Assembly (NCBI GenBank): GCA_037013685.1
Contig: CM072906.1
Span: 2,460,501 to 2,524,500, forward strand
DNA: 64,000 nucleotides
Direction of reading: 5' to 3'
Source: Acridotheres tristis
Lineage: Eukaryota > Chordata > Aves > Passeriformes > Sturnidae
Part shown: positions 23,401 through 34,291 of the stretch, piece after piece
Layout of the letters: every line of letters starts with the position of its first letter
How positions within the stretch are numbered: the stretch's first letter is position 1
Program-made: the position numbers and the translations under genes
The notes under the pieces: generated by a model
Seen by the model: only the letters and a program-made list of their open reading frames with translations
Database searches by the model: none
Told to the model about the DNA's origin: nothing

Positions 23401-26400
23401 TTTATTTCTTTCTTTCTAGTTCTACAGTGAATTCCTTTGTGTCCCAAACCTACCTATAGCTTAGTAAATATCTTATTTTAATGTTGCATTATTTCTCAGC
23501 ACTCACTGTCTATCTTCATCTTCCTGCCAGCCCACGTTTTCTGTTCTTATTCAAGAATTTACAGGTCAGGGACTGTCCTTTTTCTGTTCCTTGTTGTGAT
23601 GGGGATTTTTTGCCTCTGTATTTTCTATTCTTCTGCATTTGTATAATGTACAGTGCATAAAGTTTTGAGGAATGAGTTTGAATGTTTTCCATCACCAGCA
23701 CTTTTGTTTCCTCTATATCTGTTTTCCCTGCTTATGCTGGAGCAAAAGAGGACACCCCCAATATGCTGTGCATCAGCCCATTGATTAAGTAGGGAACTTT
23801 TTTCTGCAGTAATTATTGTTGTTTAAGCTATACTGAAGCCCAGAAAATAATTTCTATTTCAGTATGCTCTGCAACTCAGAGAAAGAAGCCTTAGTCATAG
23901 TTAGACAGCATATGAATTGCTAGAAAAATTCCAGGTTGTGCACAGATCATTTATAACCTAGCCAGCTCAGTGTTTGCAGAGGGTTTTGCCCACTAAACAT
24001 CTCATAAATCATTGACTTCCTTTAAAAAGATAACAATAATTTCAAAGAGGTAAGTGGGATTGGTCTGGATCATTATGTTCTCCCTCTAGGGCAGGGAGTT
24101 GAAAGTTTTAATTTTCTTTCATCAATCTAAGTCATCACCCAAAGCCAGAGTGTGATGTTTGACTTCCTCTACTGGAAACCCTGGTAAGAGAGATCTGAGC
24201 ACCTTCCACAAAGGTCTTGAGAGAGGCTAGTGCAGTTGTTCAGGAATTTGTGTCATAAGATGACTGCCTGTGAGCAGAGTATTGTGACCCTGTGCCAAGG
24301 CCACTGTGGGACCAAAGCCTAAAGCCACCAGCAGCAGAGCCTGCTCTCTGTCTGCTTGTCATGGCCTTACAAATAAAGAGAAGGGAGCAGCAAGGTGTCA
24401 CTTTTGTGATCAGGACCTCCCAAACAAGTCTCTGTGTACAGGCATTATACAGCACAGCCAGAATGATTTCAGCATGGGTTTGGTATCATTAAATTCACTG
24501 CACATCATGTGCAGAGTTGATTTGTGCAGGGAACGTGTCTGGGGTTTCAACACATCTGGCAACCCAAGCTATCCCTTCAAACTAGCTCACTGACATTAAG
24601 GAGCTGGAATAATTGTTCTAAATCTTTCAAATCTAGGCAGACAAAGAAAATATAGCCCCATAACTCAGCTGTACAGCTCTGAGGGCATGAGGGTTCCTCC
24701 TCCAATGCAGCTGCCAAAGCTGTGCTGATGCTCCTTCCACGTGGGAATATCTCCTCCCTCTGTGGTGTGCAGCTGTCTCCCCATCAGTTCAGGGCTGTAT
24801 CCCCCACTGCACTGGAATCCCATTTTCTGTTTGTTCTTTCCAGCCCTGGGGCACAGTGGGCTTTTCTCTTACATTTGTGTAACCCAGGGCTGGTGCTCTG
24901 ATGTGCCAGAATTCCAGCCATAACAACCATAATAGAAACAAGGGCAGCCCTGAGCTAAGAATTTTTCTTTCACTTAATCTAATGGGTTTGCTTTTTGCAA
25001 ACTGCACATCCCTGTAATATTCTCTCCAAATATGCTAATTATTTAAAATAATTAGCTGAATACTTTTTATAACAAATTTTAAGCATGTGCATTGATTCTT
25101 TGTTACTTTCTACTGCAGACAACTTGTTTTTAGCCAGTTGTAAGAATCTTTTGGAGTTCCATGAAAAACATAGGAACTTCCTAGTAGGAGCTCTGCAGAA
25201 AATGAGATACTGAATGTCCCCTGTAGTCCATAACCTTATGTCAGAAATACAACAAAAGAGACAAGAAGAAGGCAGTAAACAGGGGAAGAAGTATATTATA
25301 GAGCCAGCAAAGGCTCCTGCTTGATGATGGCTTAGCTGGAATCCCCAAATGTTCTAGAGGAATTCTGGCAGGGAGAAGTTCAATGCAGTCGCACATGTGG
25401 GGTGCTCCAAGCCTGGAGTTTTAGAGCAGAACTGTCAGAAGGAGGTTCAGCACACTCCCATGGGATGTCCCAGTCCAGGAGTATGTCAGCTTTGCACTTC
25501 CTCATGTTGTGTTTCACATCTCCAACCTGGAAAAGAAGATGCCAGTTCATACACCAAAGGACAGAGCAATTCAGAGCACACGGTGTTAGAAACCTGTTTA
25601 GTAGCAATTTGACTTCCTGCCAAGAGTCTGCTGCTGGCACACTGTACCAGCTATGCCAAGAACCACTCCTGCAGGCAAAAGGAGAATTGGCATCAAATTC
25701 ATTGCTTTCTTAATCTTCTAGTGCACTCCCAACAAAGACAGTCCTGGTTTTAGTTCTAGATTTAGTGAGGCCTTCCAAACAATTTATTTCCTGTGTGCCA
25801 CAGAAGGCAGCTGGAGTGACAGACCCCAGATGAGTGCAAGCAATGAGCAACTCAAGCCCCTTTCCCTGGCTCAAAACAAGATCCACATGTTCTGCATCCT
25901 TGCAGGTACTGGACCTTGTGCCTGAGAATGCCAAGACAGATGTGACCAAAGGAGACTTGAGCTCTGCAGAATCACAACCACGAACCAGATACTTGCAGGA
26001 TTTAGAGGAGGGACCAAACTGCAATGGTCTGATCTTCCCCAGCTCCTGCTTAATTAAAATTCTCAGCACTCTATTCAGGATACAGAGTTCAGTTACAGTT
26101 CACTAGGAGTATCACAGACTATTTAAATAAAATGTATTTCAATAAAAGGAAATCCAATCTACAGAAGAGATTTTAAAAGGTACAGATGTATTTCTTAGAA
26201 CTGGTGTTTCTACCTTTACAAACTGATGATCTGTCCTCTTTAAAATAAAATACCAAACTATAATGTTTTAAAAGGAGTATATTATATTTAGCTGCTTACC
26301 TAGATTTCTTTGGAAATTAAACTGAAGCCCTCAGCAATACTTTTCTTCTTTTTGTTCTTTCCTCTCTAATTATACCATGGCACTAATTATCTTATGGGCA

Positions 26401-27478
26401 AAACCAGTCTATAGATTGCTGATACTTCAAAAACTTAACCACTGCTCCTCCTACTCTCTTGTACCTTATGAATATTTTTTAAAAATGCAAAAATTAAAAC
26501 CCTGGATTTTGGATTGGATAATCCAAATCTGAAATGAAAGAAAGAAAGCAAAATTCTGCTCAAGTCTTCTTTTCTAGAAGTTGTCAGCCTCCCTGGTTCT
26601 CCTCTGCTTGCTATCCCTACAGATTCCCACAGTTTGATTCATGCTAATCTTTGAACTACAGCACTTCTCTATGAATGGTACCTGTGCTCTAAAAAGCATG
26701 ACTGGCTCCTGATCCCTGATTTCCATTTTCTTGATTGTTAGGATCTTTTCCTGTAGCCTTTATGTGGCTGAGTGTTCTACCCCTAGTATAATCCCATCTG
26801 GAGTAATTTAACAGCAGCTGTCAATAGTGCAACCATGAATTTTTTCGTCTGAGAAAATCATTGTAAAATTGGATCATCATAGAGTGCATTTCAGTGAAAA
26901 TACCAGTTGGATGGTTTTAAGTATAAGCACAGTAAGTGACGTTTCTAAGGTTAAATCATGTAATGTTAGCTTATGGTTAATGGCACAAACCTATGCTCAC
27001 TCCACAATATCTACTATATTAAGAACCTCTAAAGAGAGACAAAAAGAGATCTAAACAAATTTTTCAACTCATCAGCTCACCACGGAGTCAACTAAAGCAT
27101 TGATTAACAGAACCCTTGCTATCCTATCTACACCCATAAGTAGCTTAACAAGACATAAAATATTCTGATCAGGGTTTTTAACTCAGTACTTTTTTATTGA
27201 TGTTTTTACAAGAAAATACAACAACATTATGCATATAGAGCAGTCTGCACAAGGCCTTAATTGTGTACAGGCCCATCAAAAGTAACCTTCATTATTTTGC
27301 ATGCGTCACTGATCCGTGTGACCTTTAAACTGTTATTAAGCAGGAAAATTAAATATCCGGCAAAAAGCTCTGAAAGGACAATTCATTAGAAAGTTCCCAG
27401 TTTGTGGTGCACATTGCACCAAGTGACATACCCCTAATGGGAAACTGCTGACATCTGGTAATGCCAGTGGTGAGCATT
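20493..27478. other. unique non-coding sequence
   Basis: About 7 kb without a recognisable gene. The longest open frames are 119 codons on minus (25710-26069) and 103 on plus (25402-25713), with no domain. 25020-25100 is A+T-rich and contains palindromic 'taattatttaaaataatta', a homeodomain-type sequence. 26100-26300 and 26460-26560 are also A+T-rich. I identified no mobile element with confidence. Confidence 0.5.
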
Positions 27479-27676
27479 CCCATCCCACACCCATCCCACA
27501 CCCATCCCAGACCCATCCCACACCCATCCCACACCCATCCCACACCCATCCCACACCCATCCCAGACCCATCCCAGACCCATCCCACACCCATCCCACAC
27601 CCATCCCACACCCATCCCACACCCATCCCACACCCATCCCACACCCATCCCACACCCATCCCACACCCATCCCATC
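27479..27676. repeat. 11 bp minisatellite, G4-prone on the minus strand
   Basis: Seventeen full copies and one partial copy of cccatcccaca. Three units (numbers 3, 8 and 9) carry an A-C-A to A-G-A change; otherwise the array is nearly perfect, which suggests recent expansion. Because 11 is not a multiple of 3, the three minus-strand frames all encode the same 11-residue periodic peptide (MGVGWVWDGCG-like), so the long open frames are artefacts. The minus strand has GGG tracts separated by 2 or 3 bases throughout. Confidence 0.97.
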
Positions 27677-28279
27677 ACCTTCCCACCACCCCCAGAGCTC
27701 TCTCCCTTCCAGGGCACTCAGATGCTCCTGCTCTCAACCTGTGTGTCAGCCACAAGGTTCCCTGTCTGCCCTGCTGACCAACCTCCTCAGAGACCATTGT
27801 CTGCCAGAGGCACAGTGGGATAGCTCTGTGTTTTCTCCAGCTGGAATAAAAACGTTCTTTTTGCGTGATTTCTGCTTTCAAGGACAAAGTGCTCCTTTCA
27901 CCCAAAGCCATTAACCACTTCCACCAGCCCTGGCAGCACAGCTGGGAGTGTTCCTGCCTCCCTCTGCCATGTGCCCATGCTACTGGAGTCATTACACAGA
28001 GCAAGAGGGGCAGAGCCAAGAGCACAGGGCTGCTTCCTGGGAAACCAGATTATTTTTGATCTGTTTTATCTCACTTTGGTTTTAAAAGCCTTGCCTAGAG
28101 CAAAAGGGCTGGAGTCACCACCAGTGGGAAGACCCAGCAGCACATGGGGATCTCCCCCTGGGGCAGACCATGGGCAGGTTTCAGACATACATGTTTGTAA
28201 CATCCAGAACAAGGCTGTCATCCCCTGTCCAACAGTGACCCCTTTGTGACATTGCTCTGTAATAAGCACAGGCTCTGGG
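27677..28279. other. unique non-coding sequence
   Basis: About 600 bp of moderately G+C-rich DNA with overlapping small open frames on both strands (up to 116 codons, 27675-28025 minus). No domain or splice pattern is recognisable. Confidence 0.5.
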
Positions 28280-28870
28280 GGGAGGCGGATTGTAATCATT
28301 AAATTGTAAATCCCTTTAAATGCAAAGATCAAAGGGAAAGTTTCAATCCTATGACACATAATTAAAAATGCAGACGTGAATGGCTTTGATTCATGAATGC
28401 TTATGTACTTTTAAATTGTTGCCAGGGAGATCAGGGCATGAGAAAATTAAAAACCATTACGCTTCAAAAGGATAAATGATTTTCACAGCTTTCTAACATT
28501 ATTTCCTGTTGTGCAGATTTTTGTGTGTTTTAACATTTTCCCCGCCCTGCCTGGGCAGATTAGTTCTGAAAAATGTTTTCCAAAAAATGTTCAGAACTCA
28601 ATGAGATTAAAAGGAGATTAGTGAATTTGTTGGTTGGAGAGTTCCCATTTGTACCTAATGGCAAACACTCAGAGCAGTTAAAGAGAAACTCCACCACACA
28701 TTTTACCCTTATTCCTGCATTCTAATTTAAAAAGCTGTGACCTTTTAATTCATTATTCTTTTTCTAATCGAGCTATTGCAATACAATATGGTACAGGCCA
28801 TAAGCCAAATCTCCCTGAAGTTAAAGGGAATATTCCCAGGACTATAGTGATTTCAATCTGTTTGTTTAAC
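28280..28870. promoter_or_regulatory. candidate conserved non-coding element
   Basis: This A+T-rich block has clustered transcription-factor-like motifs: 'taatcattaaatt' (homeodomain type, ~28293), an octamer-like atgcaaag at 28320-28327, a TCF/LEF-type 'agatcaaagg' at 28326-28335, and a second 'ctttgat' at 28384-28390. It contains no open frame over 60 codons and no recognised repeat. The composition is what developmental enhancers often look like, but such motifs are short and common, and only alignment with other birds would decide. Confidence 0.25.
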
Positions 28871-30789
28871 ATTTCTCACTTGTAAAAGCCAAAGCACTTA
28901 ACTGAAAGGAAAAGGCTGCTTCCTATTTCACAACTAAAGATGGAGACATACAAAGTGGACATGATTCTCAACCATCTCACCATGGATGCCAGAGGAAGTG
29001 TAGAGCTAGCAAGCTACAACAAATATTTCCACTTCTGATCCATGGTGCCTCAGATTTGCCCAGCTTCAACGTGTCACTTTAACACTACCAACTGGCACCT
29101 GACATATCCTTTGAAGTGCTTTAAAATCACCCAAATGTTAGCAGAGACAAACAATTAATTTCTCAGACAGAAACATGGTGCTGAAATGCACCTGCAGTGA
29201 ACCCATGGGCAGCAGTTCCTTTCCTGGACTGAAAGCACATGTGAAAACAAACCCAAAGTCCTTAGTGCTGAACTTGCATTGCTTCTTAGGCACTGTCAGC
29301 ATGGAGGGTGAGGATGATCAGTGAAATCCTGAAAGCTGTGCTGTACACAGCTGCACATGTATTTCCCCCCTCCTCTCTCTGTATAGCTGTAGAGGATGGT
29401 TTAGCTCATCTCCAAGCACCTACATCTTCAAATGTCTCCATATCATGAAATGATTTTGGCCTGTAGTTGCATAGGATGAATCCTGCTACCCAAAAGGTGA
29501 AAATTTGGGATGAAGGACTAGGTCCAGCCCCAGAGCCACTGTAGCTCTAAATACACAGTTATCCCATTGTGTTCCCATGCTTTTGAGTTTTGGGACTCCA
29601 TTTCCAATAAAGTAAGGTTCAGCTGAAATACATCTGCATGAGGCTGACTTGCTCCTCACTCTGGCATTGTTCAGCTTCCAGTCAAGTCAACCTTCACAAA
29701 ATTTCCCCTGAGGGGGAAAAGCCAGAGACAAGTGCAGCAGACTTGCAGAGCACTGAACAGTTCAGCAGGTATCTGCTGGTGAAATGAAAAATCTTTTGTA
29801 TTTACTTCTGAACATAGGAATCAGACATTGTTTCTGTTTGAGACTGGGCTGTTTCCAGAGAGTGTCTCCACAGCAGCACCAGCTGAGATTCAGCATAAGT
29901 GGCCATCCCAAAAACGCTTTGTTATCCACGGTGTTGACTGAGATAGCTCCAGGAAGCAGATGCTCTACAATAAGACATCTAATATATTACCCTTTTTGTA
30001 ATTTGTCATATCTAATGTCTGAATAGCAAATAGGATGGCAAGAATTTATCCTTTTTTTCAGTTGGCAGTTGTTCAAGAACATGTTATTATTGTTCTTTTT
30101 TCACCATTATTGGATCAATAATGTTGCAACATAATTCTCATTCTTCAGATTTCAGTCCAAAGAAGATTTTCTAGTCTCAATTTCTTTGTCACACAGACCA
30201 TAACTCTTAATCCACTTACTGCAAAGCTTAGATCAGTAACTTACATTTGACTAAGGCAAAAGCATCTGGTGTTGACTTGAAAACTATAAGAAATGAAGAA
30301 GGAATTTATTCTGTATTTTTAAAGAAAGTCTCTTATTTTTATGTGAATTTAAGTCTTTCTCCACTAATGTTGATGTTCCAATCAGCATTTTCTATGTGAA
30401 AGAATAAAATTTCTCATGTTCAAGCACCTGGATCCTCTTGTAAACCTGGTTCTTGAATTTTGTCTTCTTCCACACACCCTTGCAAAATGACTGTCCTGTC
30501 TTAAGGGAGCAAGAGACCAGCTCCTCTGCAGGTTTAAATGAACTCTGATTCATTTACAAAGTAACAAAGACAAGTCCAATGCAATCAAAAGAGACTTCAG
30601 GGCTCTGGGATCAGGGCAGCAGGATCAGGAGCACAGGATGTGATTTCTTCTGTTCTTTTGTTAACAGCAAATAATATCGATAGGAAGAGGCAGATCCCTC
30701 AGGTCAGTGGGTGGGGCTCTGAGACTGCTGTCAGTGGAAATATTTTGGGTTTGTTGACCATGGGAGGTTCTATTCAATAGGTGTTCTAC
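28871..30789. other. unique non-coding sequence
   Basis: About 1.9 kb without a gene or recognised repeat. 30050-30420 is A+T-rich. Confidence 0.55.
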
Positions 30790-31014
30790 CGACACCTGTC
30801 AGGATGCACCTGCCCCACAGGGGAGGAAGAGCTCTGGCACAGGAGCCCCTGGCACTCACTGACAGACATGGAATGAGCCTGGAAGGGGAGGGGGCCAAAG
30901 CCAGGCTGGCCAGTGATGAGCAGTGGGATGGAGTGCCAAAACTTGAGGAAAGAAGAGCTAGAGGGAACCCTCAATATATTTCATGAGGTGTTGGCTCAAT
31001 GTGCCACACCTGGA

Positions 31015-31735
31015 TTATTTCTGCACTAATGTACCCAGCATGAGGAGCAAACAAGAGGAGCTTGAGGTTTTGGCCCAGTCCCAGAGATGAGACATCACTG
31101 GCATAAGTGAAACCTGGTGGGATGGGTTCTGTGAGTGGAGTGCCCTGCTGGGAGGTTCCAGGCTCTTCTGGAGGGATAGGCCAGGAAGGAGAGGCAGAGG
31201 AGTGGCACTGTGTGTAATGGAAGGGTTGGAATGTCTGGAGCTCACAGTTGGCAGTGGCACAGTCGAGAGCCACTAAGGATCAAAGCACAGACAAATAATG
31301 CAGATGTGACCATGGGAATCTCCTCTGGACCTCCCAGCCATGACAATGATGCCAGTGGGTTCTTTGAGGAGCTCTGGCACACTTTCAGACCAGCTGCCCT
31401 TGTCCTTGTGGGGGACTGCAACCTGACCAAAATTAACTGGGAACATCCTACAGGTGGTACAGCCCAGGCTAGAAGATTCCTAGAAGGCTGGATGAGAACT
31501 TTATGGTACAGATCCTAAGGGACTGGAAAGATGCTCTCTTTGATCTACTGCTTGTCAACATTGACAGATGGGATCTCATGAGCAAAGTGGAGATTTGGGG
31601 CCATCTTGGCCACAGCAATCACACAGTGATGGAGTTTAAAATCTGTAGACAGGAGGAAAAGTGCCAGCAAAACCTTGACTGTGGACTTGAGGAGAGCAGA
31701 TCTCAGGCTGCTCAGGGAATTTGTGAGTAAGGTCC
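31015..31735 (+). pseudogene. CR1 ORF2 endonuclease (APE-type) remnant
   Basis: In living CR1 elements this N-terminal domain of ORF2 nicks the target DNA to start target-primed reverse transcription. Visible landmarks are KQEELEV followed by a stop, ETWWDG at 31109-31126, a GDCN block at 31411-31422 followed by the INWEH segment, and a GHSNH block with SNH at 31614-31622. The functional family has SDH at the last position, so a catalytic aspartate is replaced by asparagine. The domain is spread over at least three frames (2, then 1 from about 31210, then 3 from about 31503), with an in-frame TGA just before ETWWDG. It cannot encode a working enzyme. Assignment to CR1 rests on order and sequence of these motifs and on the downstream reverse transcriptase. 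Confidence 0.88.
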
Positions 31736-32289
31736 CTGGAGAAATGTTTTTGCAGATGCTAGAGTCCATCAGTGCTGATCACTTGTTAAACTTCACCTCC
31801 TAAGGGCAATTCCCAAATGTCAGAAGTCAAGCTGGTGAGGCAGAAGACTGGCTTGGCTGAACAGGAATCTTCTCTTGGAAATAAGGTGGAAAAGGAAGGT
31901 GTGTGCCCAGTGGAAGCAAGGTCAGGTGTCCTGGGAAGAAAACAGAAGTACAAATACTGCTCCCCACTGTATTTGTGCAGCCAAACTCAACTGGAGTTGA
32001 AGCTGCCAGGACTATGTGGGAAAATAAAAGAGGGGTTTTTTTGTATTAATGGCAACAGGCAATGTAAAAATACCACTGGCTTGTTCCAGGATGAGGATGG
32101 CAACCTCACAAACAGGACAGGGAGAAGGCAGAGGTGTTTATTGCAGTATTGGCTTCTGTATTCAACATGAGTGATGGACCAAGGGCATCTCAGTGCCCTG
32201 AGCTGGAGAACCATGATTGCAAGAATGATCGATTCCCAGTTGACCTGAACTTGTGTGGGATCTGCTGCTCCAGGTGAGCTCCTACAAAA

Positions 32290-33135
32290 TGTATGGGGCC
32301 TGAAGGGATTCATCCAAGAATCCTCAAAGAGTTGCTGAGGTCATCACAAAATTATTTTTATCAGTCTTGGGAATCTGGAGAGGTCCCAGCTGACTGGAAG
32401 CTAGCAAACATTGTCCTGATTTTCAAGAAGGGCAGGACAGATGACCCTGGAAACTACAGGCCTGTCAGTCTCACTTCAGTGACAGGGGAAGTTATAGAGA
32501 AGATTATTCTGGGTGGCACTGAAAACACCTGAAAGACAATGCAGTCATCAGTCACAGCTTCAGGAGAGGAAACCCTGCTTATTAAATCTGAATTCCTTTT
32601 ATGACAAGGTAACACACCTGGTTGATCAAGGGAAGCCAGTTGATGTAGTATTTTTGGATTTCAGTAAAGCTTCCAACACTGTCTCTACCAGGATAGTTCT
32701 GGACAAAATGTCCATCCCATAGATGGATAAATATGTCATGGGATGTGTGAGCTCATGAGTCAGGCACAAAGGATTGCAGCAAATGGGGTGACATCAGACT
32801 GGGGACCTGTGACCATTGGGGTTCTGCAGGGCTTCATCCTCAGCCCTGTGCTCTTCAACATCTTCATGAATGGTTTGGACACAGGCCTTGAACAGATATA
32901 CAGTAGGTTTGCAGATGATACAAAACTCAAAGGCAGAGAGGCCCTGCAGAGAGACCTGGACCAAGTGGGGGCAATCACCAACCATATGAAATTCAGCAAG
33001 GAAAAGTGCTGGATTCTGCCCCTGGGATGGGGCAACCCTGGATGTGTGTACAGGCTGGGAAGGAGATGCTGGGAAGCAGCAGCACACAAAGGGGGGTGTG
33101 ACTGGGGGTCCTGGTCCATGGCCAGGAGGATCTGA
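32290..33135 (+). pseudogene. CR1 ORF2 reverse transcriptase remnant
   Basis: This is the polymerase domain that copies CR1 RNA at the insertion site. Its first part (32293-32532) reads PEGIHPRILKEL, then DWKLANIVLIFKKG, then NYRPVSLTS at 32452-32478, the conserved fingers and palm motifs of non-LTR reverse transcriptases. The next part (32513-32722) is in a different frame and carries VDVVFLDFSKA, the first catalytic aspartate region. The third part (32743-33135) returns to the first frame with GVLQGFILSPVLFNIFMNGL and the catalytic FADD box at 32908-32919. The catalytic motifs are thus still visible but separated by two frame changes and stops. There is no intact frame over about 130 codons. 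The domain is dead, and its neighbours on both sides are consistent with a single CR1 insertion. Confidence 0.93.
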
Positions 33136-33722
33136 GCCAGCAGTGCCCTGGAGCCAGGAGGGACATCCCTGTCCTGGGGCACCAGCCCAGAATTGCCAGT
33201 GGGGCAGGGAGGGAATTGTCCTGCTCTGCTCTGGGGCGGCCTCAGCTCCAGTGCTGTTGGCAGGTTTGGGCAGCACAGTGTAAAAAAGATCTTAAACTAT
33301 TCGAGAGTGTCCAAATGAGGCCACGAGGAGAGTGCAGGGCCTTGAGGGGAAGCGTGTGAGGAGCTGCTGAGGGCACTTGGTCTGTTCAGCTGGAGGAGGC
33401 TGAGGGGAGACTCATTGCAGTCTGCAGCTCCCTGGGAGAGGAAGAGGAGGGGCAGGCACTGATCTGTGCTTTGTGTGACAGGGGCAGGAGCCGAGGGAAT
33501 GGCCTGGAGCTGTGTCAGGGCAGGTTAAGGTTGGATGTTGGAACAGGTTCTTCCCGCAGAGGGTGGCTGGGCACAGCACCAAGGCTGGCAGAGCTCAGGG
33601 AGTGTTTGGCCAATACTCGGGCACAGGGTGTGACTCTTGGGGATGGTGCTGTGCAGGGACAGAAGCTGGACTCAGTGACCCTCGTGGGTCCCTTCCAGCT
33701 CAGCATGTCCTGTGATTCCTGT

Positions 33723-34150
33723 CATCGAATTCCATCACTTACTTAGCCTTAAACCTGGCAGGATGACAATTACTGGGTGGTGAAGGTGAGCTGAACTGAG
33801 AGAGGCTCTCCCATTCATGTGAGTGTCCCCCAGGGAAGGAGCTGACAATACTCCATGCCACAAAGATTGCCTGGAGCTCAGGGCTCCTCTGTAACCCCTG
33901 GGCCCATATACAATCAGTGTTTGGTTTAAAGGAATTCACTTAACCTACGACAAGGTATCCAATTTCACCATTCTTTCTTCAATCTTCTTGTCAATTATCT
34001 GAATTGTTCTGCTTGGCACTTCTTGCCTTTAAAATTAATGTGATCCTTGTAAAACAAGGGAGAAGGACATATTTACTGCACCCCAGATGTGCCTCAGGCA
34101 ACCTGAGAATCTGTTTGGCACAGATTCCATTTGGGTCTCCTTCCTCTCAG
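33723..34150. other. unique non-coding sequence
   Basis: Between the CR1 element and the SINE I see no gene, only small open frames without domains. Confidence 0.55.
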
Positions 34151-34291
34151 ACACAGGATCACAGAATATTCCAAGCTGGAAGAGGCCCAGCAAGATCATG
34201 AAGTCCAACTCTTGGTGAGTGGCCCACAGAGGACTTGAACCCTCAACCTCCCCATTACTGGCACCTTGCTCTGTCTAACTGAGCCAGCCTC
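34151..34291 (-). mobile_element. tRNA-Ile-headed SINE with CR1-type tail (TguSINE1-like)
   Basis: Read on the minus strand, 34289 down to ~34222 resembles a tRNA gene of the Ile type. It has an A-box-like tggctcagttaga and a B-box ggttcaagtcc, the two internal RNA polymerase III promoter elements. After the tRNA part comes a short linker and then a CR1-like tail with 'cctcttccagcttgg' and a terminal 'attctgtgatcctgtg'. This tRNA-plus-CR1-tail design matches the passerine TguSINE1 group, which is thought to borrow CR1 enzymes for its mobility. The acceptor stem and anticodon region have decayed, so it is not a functional tRNA gene. The family name is from memory. Confidence 0.82.

Larger units (their letters stand above)
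30790..33722 (+). mobile_element. long, degraded CR1 LINE
   Basis: A nearly 3 kb CR1 retrotransposon copy in sense orientation. In order it has a short 5' part, the endonuclease remnant (from ~31015), a linker, the reverse transcriptase remnant (to ~33135), and a complete-looking 3' untranslated region (33290-33722). That region contains 'tcagctggaggaggctgag', 'ttaaggttggatgttggaac' and 'gggtcccttccagctcag', and ends in a decayed 'tcctgtgattcctg' tail. Multiple stops and frame changes make it inactive. Most CR1 copies are only a few hundred bases, so this is unusually long, though the left boundary is only approximate (within ~100 bp). Confidence 0.93.

Noticed and set aside
27336..27823. WVWDGCGMG-repeat and HPSHTHPTP-repeat proteins
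   Set aside because: An 11 bp repeat gives the same periodic peptide in all three frames of a strand. This is a repeat artefact.
34222..34289. Functional tRNA-Ile gene on the minus strand
   Set aside because: The acceptor stem does not close, the anticodon region is degraded, and a CR1-type tail follows, so it is a SINE head.
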